Source: Candidatus Humimicrobium oleiphilum
GTDB lineage: Bacteria > Actinomycetota > Humimicrobiia > Humimicrobiales > Humimicrobiaceae
DNA: 22,161 nucleotides
Direction of reading: 5' to 3'
NCBI GenBank assembly: GCA_002304935.1
Contig: DBPS01000002.1
Coordinates: forward strand, 11,690-33,850
Numbering within the stretch: the first letter of the stretch is position 1; each line of letters opens with the position of its first letter. Below the pieces are notes generated by a model. The model saw only the letters and a list, made by a program, of their open reading frames with translations. It was not told the DNA's origin and searched no databases. Both the position numbers and the translations under genes were made by a program. Below, piece by piece: positions 15,219 through 22,161 of the stretch.

Positions 15219-15929
15219 TTATAATACCCTTTCAGGCATTGAATATATATTCATCCTATTACCCCTTGCAAACCCTATCAGTGTTATGTCATTTTCTCTG
15301 GCAATTTTAATTGCAAGCTGGGTAGGAGCACTGCGGGAAGAAATAACCGGAATTTTATTTTGTACAATCTTTGATATTATCCCTGATGAAATTCTGCAAC
15401 TAACAATAATAATCTTTTCTGCCAGGCTTATTTTGTTTGAAATGGCATAACCGATTACTTTGTCAATTGCATTATGTCTTCCCAGATCAAAATCAAAAGT
15501 AATTATTTCTTTATTATTACATAAAGCACAGCCATGAACTCCTCCTGTTTTTTTGAAGGTTACAGACATATCATCCAGACTTTTCATGACTTCAAGGATA
15601 TCCGCAGCTCTTACATATAAACCACTGCCGTTTTTTTGCCTGCTGCCATGCTCTTTTACCAAACTCAGCATAACACTGGCAGTACCCTGATTTTCATCAA
15701 TATCAATCGATCTGATATCGGCAGCTGAACCAATAATCCCATCTGAAGAAAGACGTCCGATTACAAGATTATCAAGATTTTTTGGGGAACAAAGAATAGT
15801 ATCGTATTCTTTTCCTTCGACACTAAGCTTTAATTCGTATTCAGTAATGACGGTATCGTTAATCTCAAATCTGTTAACTTTATCGTCAATTTCTATTCTT
15901 GTAATATTTTCAAGACTGGTTATCCCCAT
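15219..15929 (-). CDS. fdhD: Formate dehydrogenase accessory sulfurtransferase FdhD
   Basis: Protein of 236 aa. FdhD takes sulfur from a cysteine desulfurase and places it on the Mo/W of the cofactor before insertion into the formate dehydrogenase. The essential Cys pair is present as GGVHGCALC (C134 and C137). Segments NLVIGRLSSDGII, FDLGRHNAIDKVIGYAI, VSCRISSGIISKIVQNKIPVISSRSAPTQLAIKIA and ITLIGFARGNRMNIYS follow the family pattern closely. It begins 15 bp after fdhA with GGAG about 7 nt before the ATG. Confidence 0.95.
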   Translation of the reverse strand: MGITSLENITRIEIDDKVNRFEINDTVITEYELKLSVEGKEYDTILCSPKNLDNLVIGRLSSDGIIGSAADIRSIDIDENQGTASVMLSLVKEHGSRQKNGSGLYVRAADILEVMKSLDDMSVTFKKTGGVHGCALCNNKEIITFDFDLGRHNAIDKVIGYAISNKISLAEKIIIVSCRISSGIISKIVQNKIPVISSRSAPTQLAIKIARENDITLIGFARGNRMNIYSMPERVL

Positions 15930-15944
15930 AAATACTCCGCATTA

Positions 15945-18629
15945 TCAGAATTTTTCCAATCTGGCAGCACAAACTTTATATTCAGGTATTTTGGCAATAG
16001 GATCTATTACATTATTTGTCAGTTTATTTGCCGGACCATCCTTATAATGGAATGGCATAAATAAAATTCCTTCAGCAACCTTGTCGGTAACATGAGCTTC
16101 CACAGTAACTTCACCACGACGGGATGCAACCTTTACCTTATCACTATTGGCAATACCAAGCTTGCCTGCATCAGTCGGATTGATTTCTATAAAAGAAGTA
16201 CCCATTATATTGGTCAGTCCTTCACTTTTGCCTGTCATTGTACGAGTATGGTACTGGTAAAGAACACGACCTGTTGTTAAAACAAAAGGATATTCCTCAT
16301 CCGGAAGTTCTGCAGCAGGAATATATGGTGAAGGTTTGAAAATTGCCCTTTCACCTCTGGAAAATTTTCCGATATGAAGAACCGGGGTTCCGGGATGGTC
16401 TTTGTTAGGACATGGCCATTGCGGCTGCTCTTTTTTCAGTCTCTCGAAGCTATATCCTCCGTATGAAGGAGAAGTACCTGCAAGTTCATCAAGTATATCT
16501 GAGGAGGAACTGAAGTTATTCTTGTAACCCAATCTGTCCATAAGCTCATTGATTATATCCCAGTCTTCACGGCTGTCACCTACAGGTTCGATTGCTTTAC
16601 ACACAAGCTGGACACGTCTCTCAGTATTTGTAAATGTACCATCTGTCTCTGCATAAGACCCGGCAGGCAGAACTACATCAGCAAGTTCTGCTGTTTCAGT
16701 CAAAAAGATGTCCTGGACAACAAGGAATTCACATTTTTTAAGTGCATGCTCTACATGGTTAATATCAGGATCGCTTAGCATCGGATTCTCACCCATTACA
16801 TAAAGACATCTGATATCTCCGCTTTCAATAGCACCTATGGTTTCTGTTATAGTCAGTCCCGGCTTATCCGGAAGAGATACGCCCCAGGCCTTTTCAAATT
16901 TAGCTCTTGCATCAGGGTTAACTACTTTCTGATAAGCAGTATAATCACCTGGCAGGCAACCTACATCACATGCTCCCTGGACATTGTTCTGGCCTCTCAG
17001 AGGATTTACACCACAGCCGTACTTACCAATTTTTCCACAAAGAAGAGCAAGGTTTGAAGTACACATAACACCTGCCGTTCCAGTAGAATGCTGAGTAACT
17101 CCCATTGAATAAAATATAGAGGCTTTTTCAGCTTTGGCATATAATCGGGCAGCTTTACGCAAATCTTCAGCATTAATATTGCAAATCTCTGCAACCTTTT
17201 CAGGAGTGTATTCAGAGATTAAAGTTTTTAGTTCTTCAAAGCCTTCAGTCCTGTTCTCAACATATTCTTTATCCAGAAGGTCTTCTTCGATAACTACATT
17301 CATCATGCCATTAAAAAATGCCACATTGGTACCTGGCCTTATCTGAAGAAAAATCTCAGCCTGCTTTGCAAGATCTATTTCCCTGGGTTCGGCAACTATA
17401 AGTTTTGCTCCACGAAGAAGAGCCTGTCTCATTTTTGCACCAATAACTGGATGTGTTTCAGTTGTGTTTGACCCTGAAACCAGAATAACATCTGAATCTA
17501 CAACTTCGGAAATAGAATTGGTCATAGCTCCGGACCCAAGTGTCGTAGCAAGACCTGCGACAGTAGAAGCATGACAGAGACGGGCGCAGTGATCGACATT
17601 ATTTGTTCCTACAGCTGCACGCATCATCTTCATAAATATATAGTTTGCTTCATTGGTTACACGGGCAGAAGCAAAACCGGCCAGTGAATCCGGGCCGCTT
17701 TCAGCTTTGATGGCAAGCATTTTTTCAGCAATATGGCTCATTGCCTCATCCCAGGAAACTTCTTCCAAAGGAGACCCTTTGCCGCCCTTTCGCATCATAG
17801 GTTTTGTTAATCTGTCCTTATGATTAATGAACTCGTAAGCAAACTTTCCTTTTACGCAAAGAAGGTTATTATTGGCAGGACCATCCAGCGGCTCAACGCC
17901 GACAACTTTATTTCCTTTGGTGTGAAGCTCAATCTGGCAGCCAACGCCACAATACGGGCATGTAGTCTGTGTCTTCTTGATTTCCCAGTCCCTGTATTTT
18001 TTACCCGACTTTGTAGAAAGCGCCCCGGTCGGGCAAACTGATACACAGTTGCCGCATGAAACACAGTTACTTGTTTTAAATAACTGATTAAACGGAAGGC
18101 CTACCATTGTTTCATGGCCACGGCCTTTTAATGTATAAGTGTTGTTGCATTGCAGTTCTGCACAGGTGCGGACACATCTTCTGCAAAGAATACATTTGGA
18201 TGCATCGTAAGTAAAAAACTCACCTGATTCGTCTACAGGAGGAAACTCCTTGTTCCTGGGAAACGGAGATTTTTCAATATCATAATCCATACAATATCTG
18301 GCAAAATCACACTTGCCGTTATTCGGGCAAGAGAAACAGCCATCGTCATGGTTTGCAAGAAGCAATTCCAAAACAAGCTTACGGGCATTATAGATATTCT
18401 GGTTCATTGTGGTAACTTCCATACCTTCAGCACAAGGTGTCGTACAAGCGGTCTGCAACAGCCTGGAACCCTTTACCTCAACAAGGCAGAGCCTGCAGGA
18501 ACCTGCAGGATTAAGATGTTTAAGATAGCAAAGAGTAGGGATTTCCACACCGATTTTTTCGCAAGCTTCAAGAATAGTCGTTCCATTTTCAACTTCAATA
18601 GATGTTCCGTCTATATAAACTTTCGGCAT
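15945..18629 (-). CDS. fdhA: NAD-linked formate dehydrogenase catalytic subunit (FdsA/FdhA-like, Cys type)
   Basis: Protein of 894 aa. It oxidises formate or reduces CO2 at a W- or Mo-bis-pterin site. Domains in order: [2Fe-2S] ferredoxin-like (C34, C45, C48, C62); His-Cys3 [4Fe-4S] (H94, C98, C101, C107); two ferredoxin clusters (C146/149/152/156 and C189/192/195/199); then the molybdopterin oxidoreductase domain with its own cluster (C224, C227, C231, C258). The active-site segment is NVDHCARLCHASTVAGL: metal ligand Cys352 (codon TGT, not Sec TGA) followed by His353. The C-terminal dinucleotide-binding domain is complete (VLTTGRVLYQYHTRTMTG). The ATG overlaps the upstream gene's stop by 1 bp. 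Cys-type soluble enzymes of this build (FdsA) work with NuoE/NuoF-like partners, which are the next genes. Confidence 0.94.
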   Translation of the reverse strand: MPKVYIDGTSIEVENGTTILEACEKIGVEIPTLCYLKHLNPAGSCRLCLVEVKGSRLLQTACTTPCAEGMEVTTMNQNIYNARKLVLELLLANHDDGCFSCPNNGKCDFARYCMDYDIEKSPFPRNKEFPPVDESGEFFTYDASKCILCRRCVRTCAELQCNNTYTLKGRGHETMVGLPFNQLFKTSNCVSCGNCVSVCPTGALSTKSGKKYRDWEIKKTQTTCPYCGVGCQIELHTKGNKVVGVEPLDGPANNNLLCVKGKFAYEFINHKDRLTKPMMRKGGKGSPLEEVSWDEAMSHIAEKMLAIKAESGPDSLAGFASARVTNEANYIFMKMMRAAVGTNNVDHCARLCHASTVAGLATTLGSGAMTNSISEVVDSDVILVSGSNTTETHPVIGAKMRQALLRGAKLIVAEPREIDLAKQAEIFLQIRPGTNVAFFNGMMNVVIEEDLLDKEYVENRTEGFEELKTLISEYTPEKVAEICNINAEDLRKAARLYAKAEKASIFYSMGVTQHSTGTAGVMCTSNLALLCGKIGKYGCGVNPLRGQNNVQGACDVGCLPGDYTAYQKVVNPDARAKFEKAWGVSLPDKPGLTITETIGAIESGDIRCLYVMGENPMLSDPDINHVEHALKKCEFLVVQDIFLTETAELADVVLPAGSYAETDGTFTNTERRVQLVCKAIEPVGDSREDWDIINELMDRLGYKNNFSSSSDILDELAGTSPSYGGYSFERLKKEQPQWPCPNKDHPGTPVLHIGKFSRGERAIFKPSPYIPAAELPDEEYPFVLTTGRVLYQYHTRTMTGKSEGLTNIMGTSFIEINPTDAGKLGIANSDKVKVASRRGEVTVEAHVTDKVAEGILFMPFHYKDGPANKLTNNVIDPIAKIPEYKVCAARLEKF

Positions 18630-19885
18630 TAGTTCTGTCCCCTTTCATCAGATTTTACAATAAATTTATCCGGGAAATTCTTGATGGCAGATAATACAGG
18701 AACTGGAGAAGCCTGTCCAAGACCACATAAAGAGCTGACTTGCATAAATGAGCCTATTTCTATGAGTCTTTCCAGATCATCTTCTCTTGCCGTCCCGTCT
18801 TTAAACTTATGCACAAACTCAAGAAGCCGGGTATTTCCTTCACGGCAGGGCGTACACTTGCCACAGGATTCTTCAACAAAGAATTCAATAAGATTCTCTA
18901 CTACATCGATAATATTGATACTCTCATCAATAAACATAAGATCGCCTGCACCAAGAACCGCACCCGCTTTAGCACAACATTCAATATCCATTGGCATATC
19001 AAGCATTTCTGCATTGATAATTGCGCCAGAAGCACCGCCTGTCTGTACAGCAAATAATTTCTTGCCACCCGGACATCCGCCACCTACTTCTTTAAATAAA
19101 GTGCGCATATTCACCCCCATAGGGAATTCATATACTCCCGGATTATTAATATTGCCTGAAAGCGTGAACAGCTTCGTACCGGGACAGGATTCCGTCCCTA
19201 TGCTACGAAACCACTCAGCACCTTTGTCAATAATTTGCGGAACATTGCAAAGAGTTTCAACATTATTGATAATTGTAGGTTTTCCCCAAAGCCCGCTTAC
19301 GCCAGGAAATGGTGGTTTGTATCTTGGCTCGCCACGCTTACCTTCAATAGATTCCATTAAAGCCGTTTCATCGCCACATATATACGCACCTGCACCTGAA
19401 CGAATTTCGATTTCAAAATCAAGATTGCTGCCAAGAATATTTTTTCCGATAAATCCGGCAGCTTCAGCATCTTTTATGGCATCGTTTAAAATAGGTAATA
19501 AATATGGATATTCAGCTCTCAAATAAATAAAACCTTTAGTTGCTCCGACTGCGACACCGGCAATTGCCATACCTTCAAACAGGCTGTGCGGATCACCGCT
19601 CATCAGAATACGATCTTTATTTGTTCCAGGTTCACCTTCGTCAGCATTGCAGATGATGTATTTCTGGTCTGATGGAGTACCTTTTGTAAAAGACCACTTT
19701 AAGCCAACCGGAAATCCGGCACCGCCACGACCACGCAATCCGGAATCTTTCATGATATCTACAATTGCCTCTGGATTGGATATAGCTTTCTTTAGTCCTT
19801 TATAACCGCCTGCAGCAACATAATCAGCAGAGCTGACAGGGTTAATTTTTCCTATATTCTTTAAAAGAATTCTGGTTTCTTCCAT
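18629..19885 (-). CDS. NuoF-like NADH-binding subunit of formate dehydrogenase (FdsB-like)
   Basis: Protein of 418 aa. It carries the FMN and NAD(H) site: GRGGAGFP (52-59), ICNADEGEPGTNKDR (78-92), GAGAYICGDETALMESIEGKRGEPRYKPP (164-192), and the [4Fe-4S] ligands C341, C344, C347 and C387 (SCGKCTPCREGN and SSLCGLG). Unlike many FdsB and HydB proteins, it lacks the N-terminal thioredoxin-like [2Fe-2S] domain and any C-terminal ferredoxin domain, so it is a bare NuoF module. Gene junctions TAATG on both sides indicate coupled translation. It passes electrons between FdhA and NAD(H). Electron bifurcation is possible but not shown by the domains. Confidence 0.93.
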   Translation of the reverse strand: MEETRILLKNIGKINPVSSADYVAAGGYKGLKKAISNPEAIVDIMKDSGLRGRGGAGFPVGLKWSFTKGTPSDQKYIICNADEGEPGTNKDRILMSGDPHSLFEGMAIAGVAVGATKGFIYLRAEYPYLLPILNDAIKDAEAAGFIGKNILGSNLDFEIEIRSGAGAYICGDETALMESIEGKRGEPRYKPPFPGVSGLWGKPTIINNVETLCNVPQIIDKGAEWFRSIGTESCPGTKLFTLSGNINNPGVYEFPMGVNMRTLFKEVGGGCPGGKKLFAVQTGGASGAIINAEMLDMPMDIECCAKAGAVLGAGDLMFIDESINIIDVVENLIEFFVEESCGKCTPCREGNTRLLEFVHKFKDGTAREDDLERLIEIGSFMQVSSLCGLGQASPVPVLSAIKNFPDKFIVKSDERGQN

Positions 19886-20394
19886 TATGCTTCTTCCCTC
19901 CTCTGCCTGTAATTGGTAATTATATTAATAACTTCTTCAGGAGTGATGGGACCATAAACCTCATCATTTATCATTACTGCCGGAGCCCGGTCACATACGC
20001 CTATGCATTCACAAGTCTCCAATGTAAATAATCCATCTGAAGTAGTCTCTCCGCAGGAAATACCAAGAACCTTTTCAAATGCCTTTATAACATCTTCTGC
20101 TCCCTTAACATGACAAGGAGCACTCTTGCACATGCGAATAATATATTTTCCTCTTTTTTCTGTTGAAAACATTGCATAAAAAGAAACAGCATTACAAACA
20201 GTTGAAAGGGGAATGCTCATCTCCTTAGCAATAACTTCCGCCACATCTTCCGTGATTGCATTATCAGCCAGCTTCTGAGCCTGAAGAAGAACTTCTATTA
20301 ACATATCTTTACGGCCTTTCCAGTTTCTGGCAACAGCAGCAATCTTATCGAGGACAGTTCTATCCGTGCAACAATTCGAAATATTTTCTGTCAC
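19885..20394 (-). CDS. NuoE-like [2Fe-2S] subunit of formate dehydrogenase (FdsG-like)
   Basis: Protein of 169 aa. An N-terminal four-helix segment (LDKIAAVARNWKGRKDMLIEVLLQAQ) precedes a thioredoxin-like [2Fe-2S] domain. Its ligands are C89, C94 (CKSAPC), C130 and C134 (CIGVC). PAVMINDEVYGPITPEEVINII closes the family pattern. The start is a GTG at 20392-20394, with GGAGG about 10 nt upstream. It is the first gene of a six-gene leftward operon. The order NuoE-like, NuoF-like, FdhA, FdhD matches the fdsGBAC order of soluble NAD-dependent formate dehydrogenases. An FdsD homologue is not present next to it. Confidence 0.93.
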   Translation of the reverse strand: MTENISNCCTDRTVLDKIAAVARNWKGRKDMLIEVLLQAQKLADNAITEDVAEVIAKEMSIPLSTVCNAVSFYAMFSTEKRGKYIIRMCKSAPCHVKGAEDVIKAFEKVLGISCGETTSDGLFTLETCECIGVCDRAPAVMINDEVYGPITPEEVINIITNYRQRREEA

Positions 20395-20603
20395 TTACGA
20401 AACACCTCCATGCAAATCTTTTGATAAACTTTTGTAATTTTTTAGATTTTCTTTTATCGAACATATAAACTTAAAACGGTTAAAACAGTTTTCAAAAATA
20501 TTAATAAATATATTCATATTAATTAAGGCACACTTATCCTTTTTCTCAAAAACTTACGGACGAAATAATAACAATTGTAACAAGATTGTAAAAATTCTGT
20601 ATT

Positions 20604-20632
20604 AACCTATCAGATTAGAAATTATGTGTCAA
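20604..20632 (-). promoter_or_regulatory. Candidate promoter of the formate dehydrogenase operon
   Basis: On the minus strand TTGACA (20632-20627) is followed after 17 bp by TAGGTT (20609-20604). The -35 is perfect but the -10 matches at only three of six bases, which suggests need of an activator. It lies about 210 bp before the first gene. Confidence 0.35.
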
Positions 20633-20658
20633 TAAACACTTAATTATTATTTTTTAAG

Positions 20659-20686
20659 AGTAATAATAGTAAATTAAATTATTACT
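20659..20686. repeat. 9-bp inverted repeat upstream of the fdh operon
   Basis: AGTAATAAT (20659-20667) and ATTATTACT (20678-20686) are exact inverted copies with a 10-bp centre. The site lies just upstream of the candidate fdh promoter. It fits a dimeric regulator site better than a terminator, because the stem has only two G-C pairs. Confidence 0.4.
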
Positions 20687-20733
20687 TTTTATTACATCAC
20701 TAAAAGAATTTTTGGTATTCCGGATCCTGGTAG

Positions 20734-20748
20734 GAGTATTAATTACTC
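20734..20748. repeat. Second inverted repeat in the fdh upstream region
   Basis: GAGTA-TTAAT-TACTC is an inverted repeat with 5-bp arms and a 5-bp AT centre, about 100 bp farther from the fdh promoter than the first inverted repeat. It could be an operator. There is no other support. Confidence 0.3.
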
Positions 20749-20827
20749 TTCACTTTAGGTATTGAATTTACCTTTAATTTTTTTATCAGTTATTTCGTGA
20801 AAAATAAATATTTTTTATACAGATATA

Positions 20828-20856
20828 TTGACAATAATTATATCCTCTGCTATATT
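20828..20856 (+). promoter_or_regulatory. Consensus sigma-70 promoter of a putative small RNA
   Basis: TTGACA (20828-20833), a 17-bp spacer and TATATT (20851-20856) form the best promoter match in the window. It points rightward, where no protein gene exists on that strand as far as the window's end. An intrinsic terminator stands about 170 bp downstream. Confidence 0.7.
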
Positions 20857-20862
20857 ACTTAA

Positions 20863-21032
20863 TACTTTAAACAGAGAGCAGATTTACAGGAAACTTAAAC
20901 TTACAGACGAAAGAAAGTAAGAATAAAAACAAACATTTATTTGCTTGATGAAGTTTAAAGAAAGACCCTGAGATGTTTAGTAACCTAAGGTCGCAAGGCT
21001 AAGGCAAAAGATAACTCAGGGTTTATTTTTTT
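20863..21032 (+). ncRNA. Putative structured small RNA of about 170 nt
   Basis: It is bounded by the consensus promoter at 20828-20856 and the terminator ending at 21032. No open frame of useful length lies in it; the best is a 7-codon frame from 20948 without a ribosome site. Folding features: CTTAC (20900-20904) with GTAAG (20917-20921), or instead CTTAAACTT (20894-20902) with AAGTTTAAAG (20951-20960); then a 3' domain closed by ACCCTGAG/CTCAGGGT that holds UUAG-CCU paired to AGG-CUAA. The part AAGGTCGCAAGGCT recalls the right half of c-di-GMP-I riboswitches, but the left half is missing. I do not recognise a known family. Its 3' end lies next to the end of the convergent membrane-protein gene. 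Confidence 0.5.
20963..21032 (+). terminator. Strong intrinsic terminator with structured loop
   Basis: The arms ACCCTGAG (20965-20972) and CTCAGGGT (21015-21022) extend by one G-U and one A-U pair. The inner part is structured, and seven T follow at 21026-21032. On the minus strand the same stem could end transcripts of the membrane-protein gene at 21061, although the T-run there is interrupted. Confidence 0.75.
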
Positions 21033-21060
21033 GCCACAAAATTTTCTTTTTGTTTCTTCT

Positions 21061-21540
21061 TTATAAAGATTTTCCTGCTTTCTTTCTGCTGATTAAAAAA
21101 CCAGCCAGAGAGCCCAGGAATGCAGCAACAACAAGCAAGGTCCAGCCCAGCCACAAATCAGTAAAACCACCCGGACCTGCAGGATTAGTTATCAAAACAA
21201 GCCATACGATCGGATTAACTAAAAACCAGGCAAACCAGATGCTTCTTGAATAAAACATCCCTATAAACAGGCAGACAATAAAGTTAAAAACAGCTACGAC
21301 TGCAAAAGTTACAGGCATAGTTATACTCTCTCTTAGAACTTCCATTAATCCTTCGCCAAGCGCAAATGTAAGAAAGAAACCTGCGCCGCCGGCTATCAAA
21401 GAAGCTATTATTGAAATTATTATCCTGAAGATATTTCTTAAGCTCTCAGACGAACTTTTTTTGATAATAAGATTATTTACCAGCAGCAAAGCAATAATGA
21501 TTACGAGGGCAGCTATTACAAATCCGATTGCAGCGATCAT
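21061..21540 (-). CDS. Four-helix membrane protein of unknown function
   Basis: Protein of 159 aa with four predicted transmembrane segments: about residues 5-24, 38-63, 75-97 with WFAWFLVNPIVWLVLI after it, and 131-150. A Lys-rich C-terminus (RKKAGKSL) points to the cytoplasm. A Gly-Pro-rich loop, NPAGPGGFTDLWLGW, separates the last helices. I do not recognise a family. AGGAG lies 7 nt before the ATG. It follows the Fic gene by 40 bp on the same strand, so the two may be cotranscribed. Confidence 0.65.
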   Translation of the reverse strand: MIAAIGFVIAALVIIIALLLVNNLIIKKSSSESLRNIFRIIISIIASLIAGGAGFFLTFALGEGLMEVLRESITMPVTFAVVAVFNFIVCLFIGMFYSRSIWFAWFLVNPIVWLVLITNPAGPGGFTDLWLGWTLLVVAAFLGSLAGFLISRKKAGKSL

Positions 21541-21580
21541 AATAAAACTCCTTTGAAGTATATTTTATTTCTGAAAGTTT

Positions 21581-22161
21581 TTAAAATTTTTGATAATAGG
21601 TTGCTCTTCCCTTTCCTTTTCTTTGAATAAATCCCATATCCATAAGCTTTTTAAAATCCAGAGCCCTTGTTGCTTTTGCCCGGTCGGTAATTTTCGAGTA
21701 ATCTCGATCGGTAATATAGCCTTTTTCATCAATAAATTTCAATATCTTTTTGTGGTAGTCTGCCAGTTCTCTCTCAGGACTGGCATATGCTTTAAAAAGA
21801 AATTTTTTAACTCTTAAAAGTTCGTCAATTATACCATCCGTAAAATATTCCAGCCAGGCAGTAAAATCAACTGAATCAGCAATATCATAATAATTTCCAG
21901 ATACGCCTATATTACCAAAATAACTGGTAACATTTTTATTATAATAATTCTCAAAGCTGAAAAGATTAAAAGTATCGATGCCCAAACCAGCCAGGAGAAC
22001 TTTTGTGGCAAGCCTGGCTGTTCTGCCGTTACCATCCATAAATGGATGTATGATTACAAACTGCTTATGAAAAATACCGGCTATAATTAAAGGATCGATT
22101 ATATTTTTATTTTTGGTAGCAAAATCCATCAAATCATTCATGAGTCTTTTTACATCCTTAG
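21581..22161 (-). CDS. Fic-family protein, C-terminal part (runs off the window)
   Basis: At least 193 residues are present. The frame stays open past the ATG at 22141 to the window edge (preceding codons read KDVKRL), so this ATG is internal and the true start lies outside. The Fic active motif HPFMDGNGRTAR is complete, including the catalytic His and the Gly-Asn-Gly-Arg anion loop. Fic enzymes transfer AMP from ATP to target proteins, and some remove it. After the Fic domain (VDFTAWLEYFTDGIIDELL) comes a winged-helix-like C-terminus (KILKFIDEKGYITDRDYSKITDRAKATRALDFKKLMDMGFIQRKGKGRATYY), common in Fic regulators of this type. The inhibitory helix, if at the N-terminus, is not in view. Confidence 0.9.
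   Translation of the reverse strand, partial: KDVKRLMNDLMDFATKNKNIIDPLIIAGIFHKQFVIIHPFMDGNGRTARLATKVLLAGLGIDTFNLFSFENYYNKNVTSYFGNIGVSGNYYDIADSVDFTAWLEYFTDGIIDELLRVKKFLFKAYASPERELADYHKKILKFIDEKGYITDRDYSKITDRAKATRALDFKKLMDMGFIQRKGKGRATYYQKF

Larger units (their letters stand above)
20395..21060. other. Long regulatory spacer upstream of the formate dehydrogenase operon
   Basis: These 666 bp have no protein gene on either strand. They contain a predicted minus-strand promoter for the fdh operon, two inverted repeats, and on the right a consensus + strand promoter with a terminator that together bound a putative small RNA. Each is listed separately. The middle part (about 20500-20600) is AT-rich with no further structure I can support. 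Confidence 0.5.

Noticed and set aside
17573..17599. Possible selenocysteine in the formate dehydrogenase active site.
   Set aside because: The codon is TGT, in frame with CARLCHAS. The enzyme is the Cys form and no in-frame TGA or SECIS-like hairpin is needed.
18681..19526. Long 281-codon open frame on the + strand opposite the NuoF-like gene.
   Set aside because: It is antisense to a well-conserved gene, has Pro/Ser-rich composition without motifs, and lacks a ribosome site.
20965..21022. Part of the small RNA resembles the right half of a c-di-GMP-I riboswitch (GTCGCAAGGCTA), and CTGAGA recalls a TPP riboswitch.
   Set aside because: The left half of the c-di-GMP-I motif (GGGCAAACC and the GAAA-capped stem) is missing, there is no TPP 3' motif, and no gene lies downstream on that strand.

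Overview
The window comes from a low-GC anaerobic bacterium. It has AGA/ATA-rich codons, AT-rich spacers, several TTG and GTG starts, a Na+-pumping decarboxylase, and a tungsten- or molybdenum-dependent formate dehydrogenase with its cofactor pathway. I cannot name the phylum from the sequence. An uncultured fermentative or acetogenic lineage fits best. I see no mobile element, CRISPR array, tRNA or rRNA.

Layout. (1) 1-2395: a TetR-type regulator (-), then three + strand genes: a YacP-like NYN-domain protein, a DUF5684-like membrane protein and a small DUF2905-like membrane protein. (2) 2399-6320 (-): a compact operon, biotin ligase, OadG, OadA/PycB and OadB, which is a biotin-dependent Na+ decarboxylase pump with its own ligase. 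(3) 6722-13513 (+): moeA, then a leader region, then tupA-tupB-tupC (tungstate uptake), moaA, a MOSC-domain gene, mogA/moaB and moaC. The leader between moeA and tupA (about 8008-8135) holds a Moco/Tuco-type riboswitch, a 16-codon leader ORF whose ribosome binding site lies in the aptamer, and a strong intrinsic terminator. (4) 13716-20394 (-), convergent with region 3: an FdsGBA-like NAD-linked formate dehydrogenase (NuoE-like, NuoF-like and Cys-type catalytic subunit), fdhD, a formate channel and mobA. A large shared hairpin lies between the two arms. (5) 20395-21060: a long spacer with palindromes and a consensus promoter-terminator pair on the + strand that defines a probable small RNA of about 170 nt. 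(6) 21061-22161 (-): a four-helix membrane protein and the C-terminal part of a Fic protein that runs off the window.

The central 6.7-20.4 kb forms one functional island. Tungstate is imported by TupABC. GTP is converted toward molybdopterin by MoaA and MoaC. Metal is inserted by MogA and MoeA, and MobA adds the nucleotide. FdhD sulfurates the cofactor for FdhA, electrons pass through the NuoF/NuoE-like subunits to NAD(H), and formate crosses the membrane through the FNT channel. Molybdopterin synthase genes (moaD, moaE) are not in the window. The most interesting element is the tup leader, where an aptamer, a leader peptide and a terminator appear to be linked in one attenuation device.
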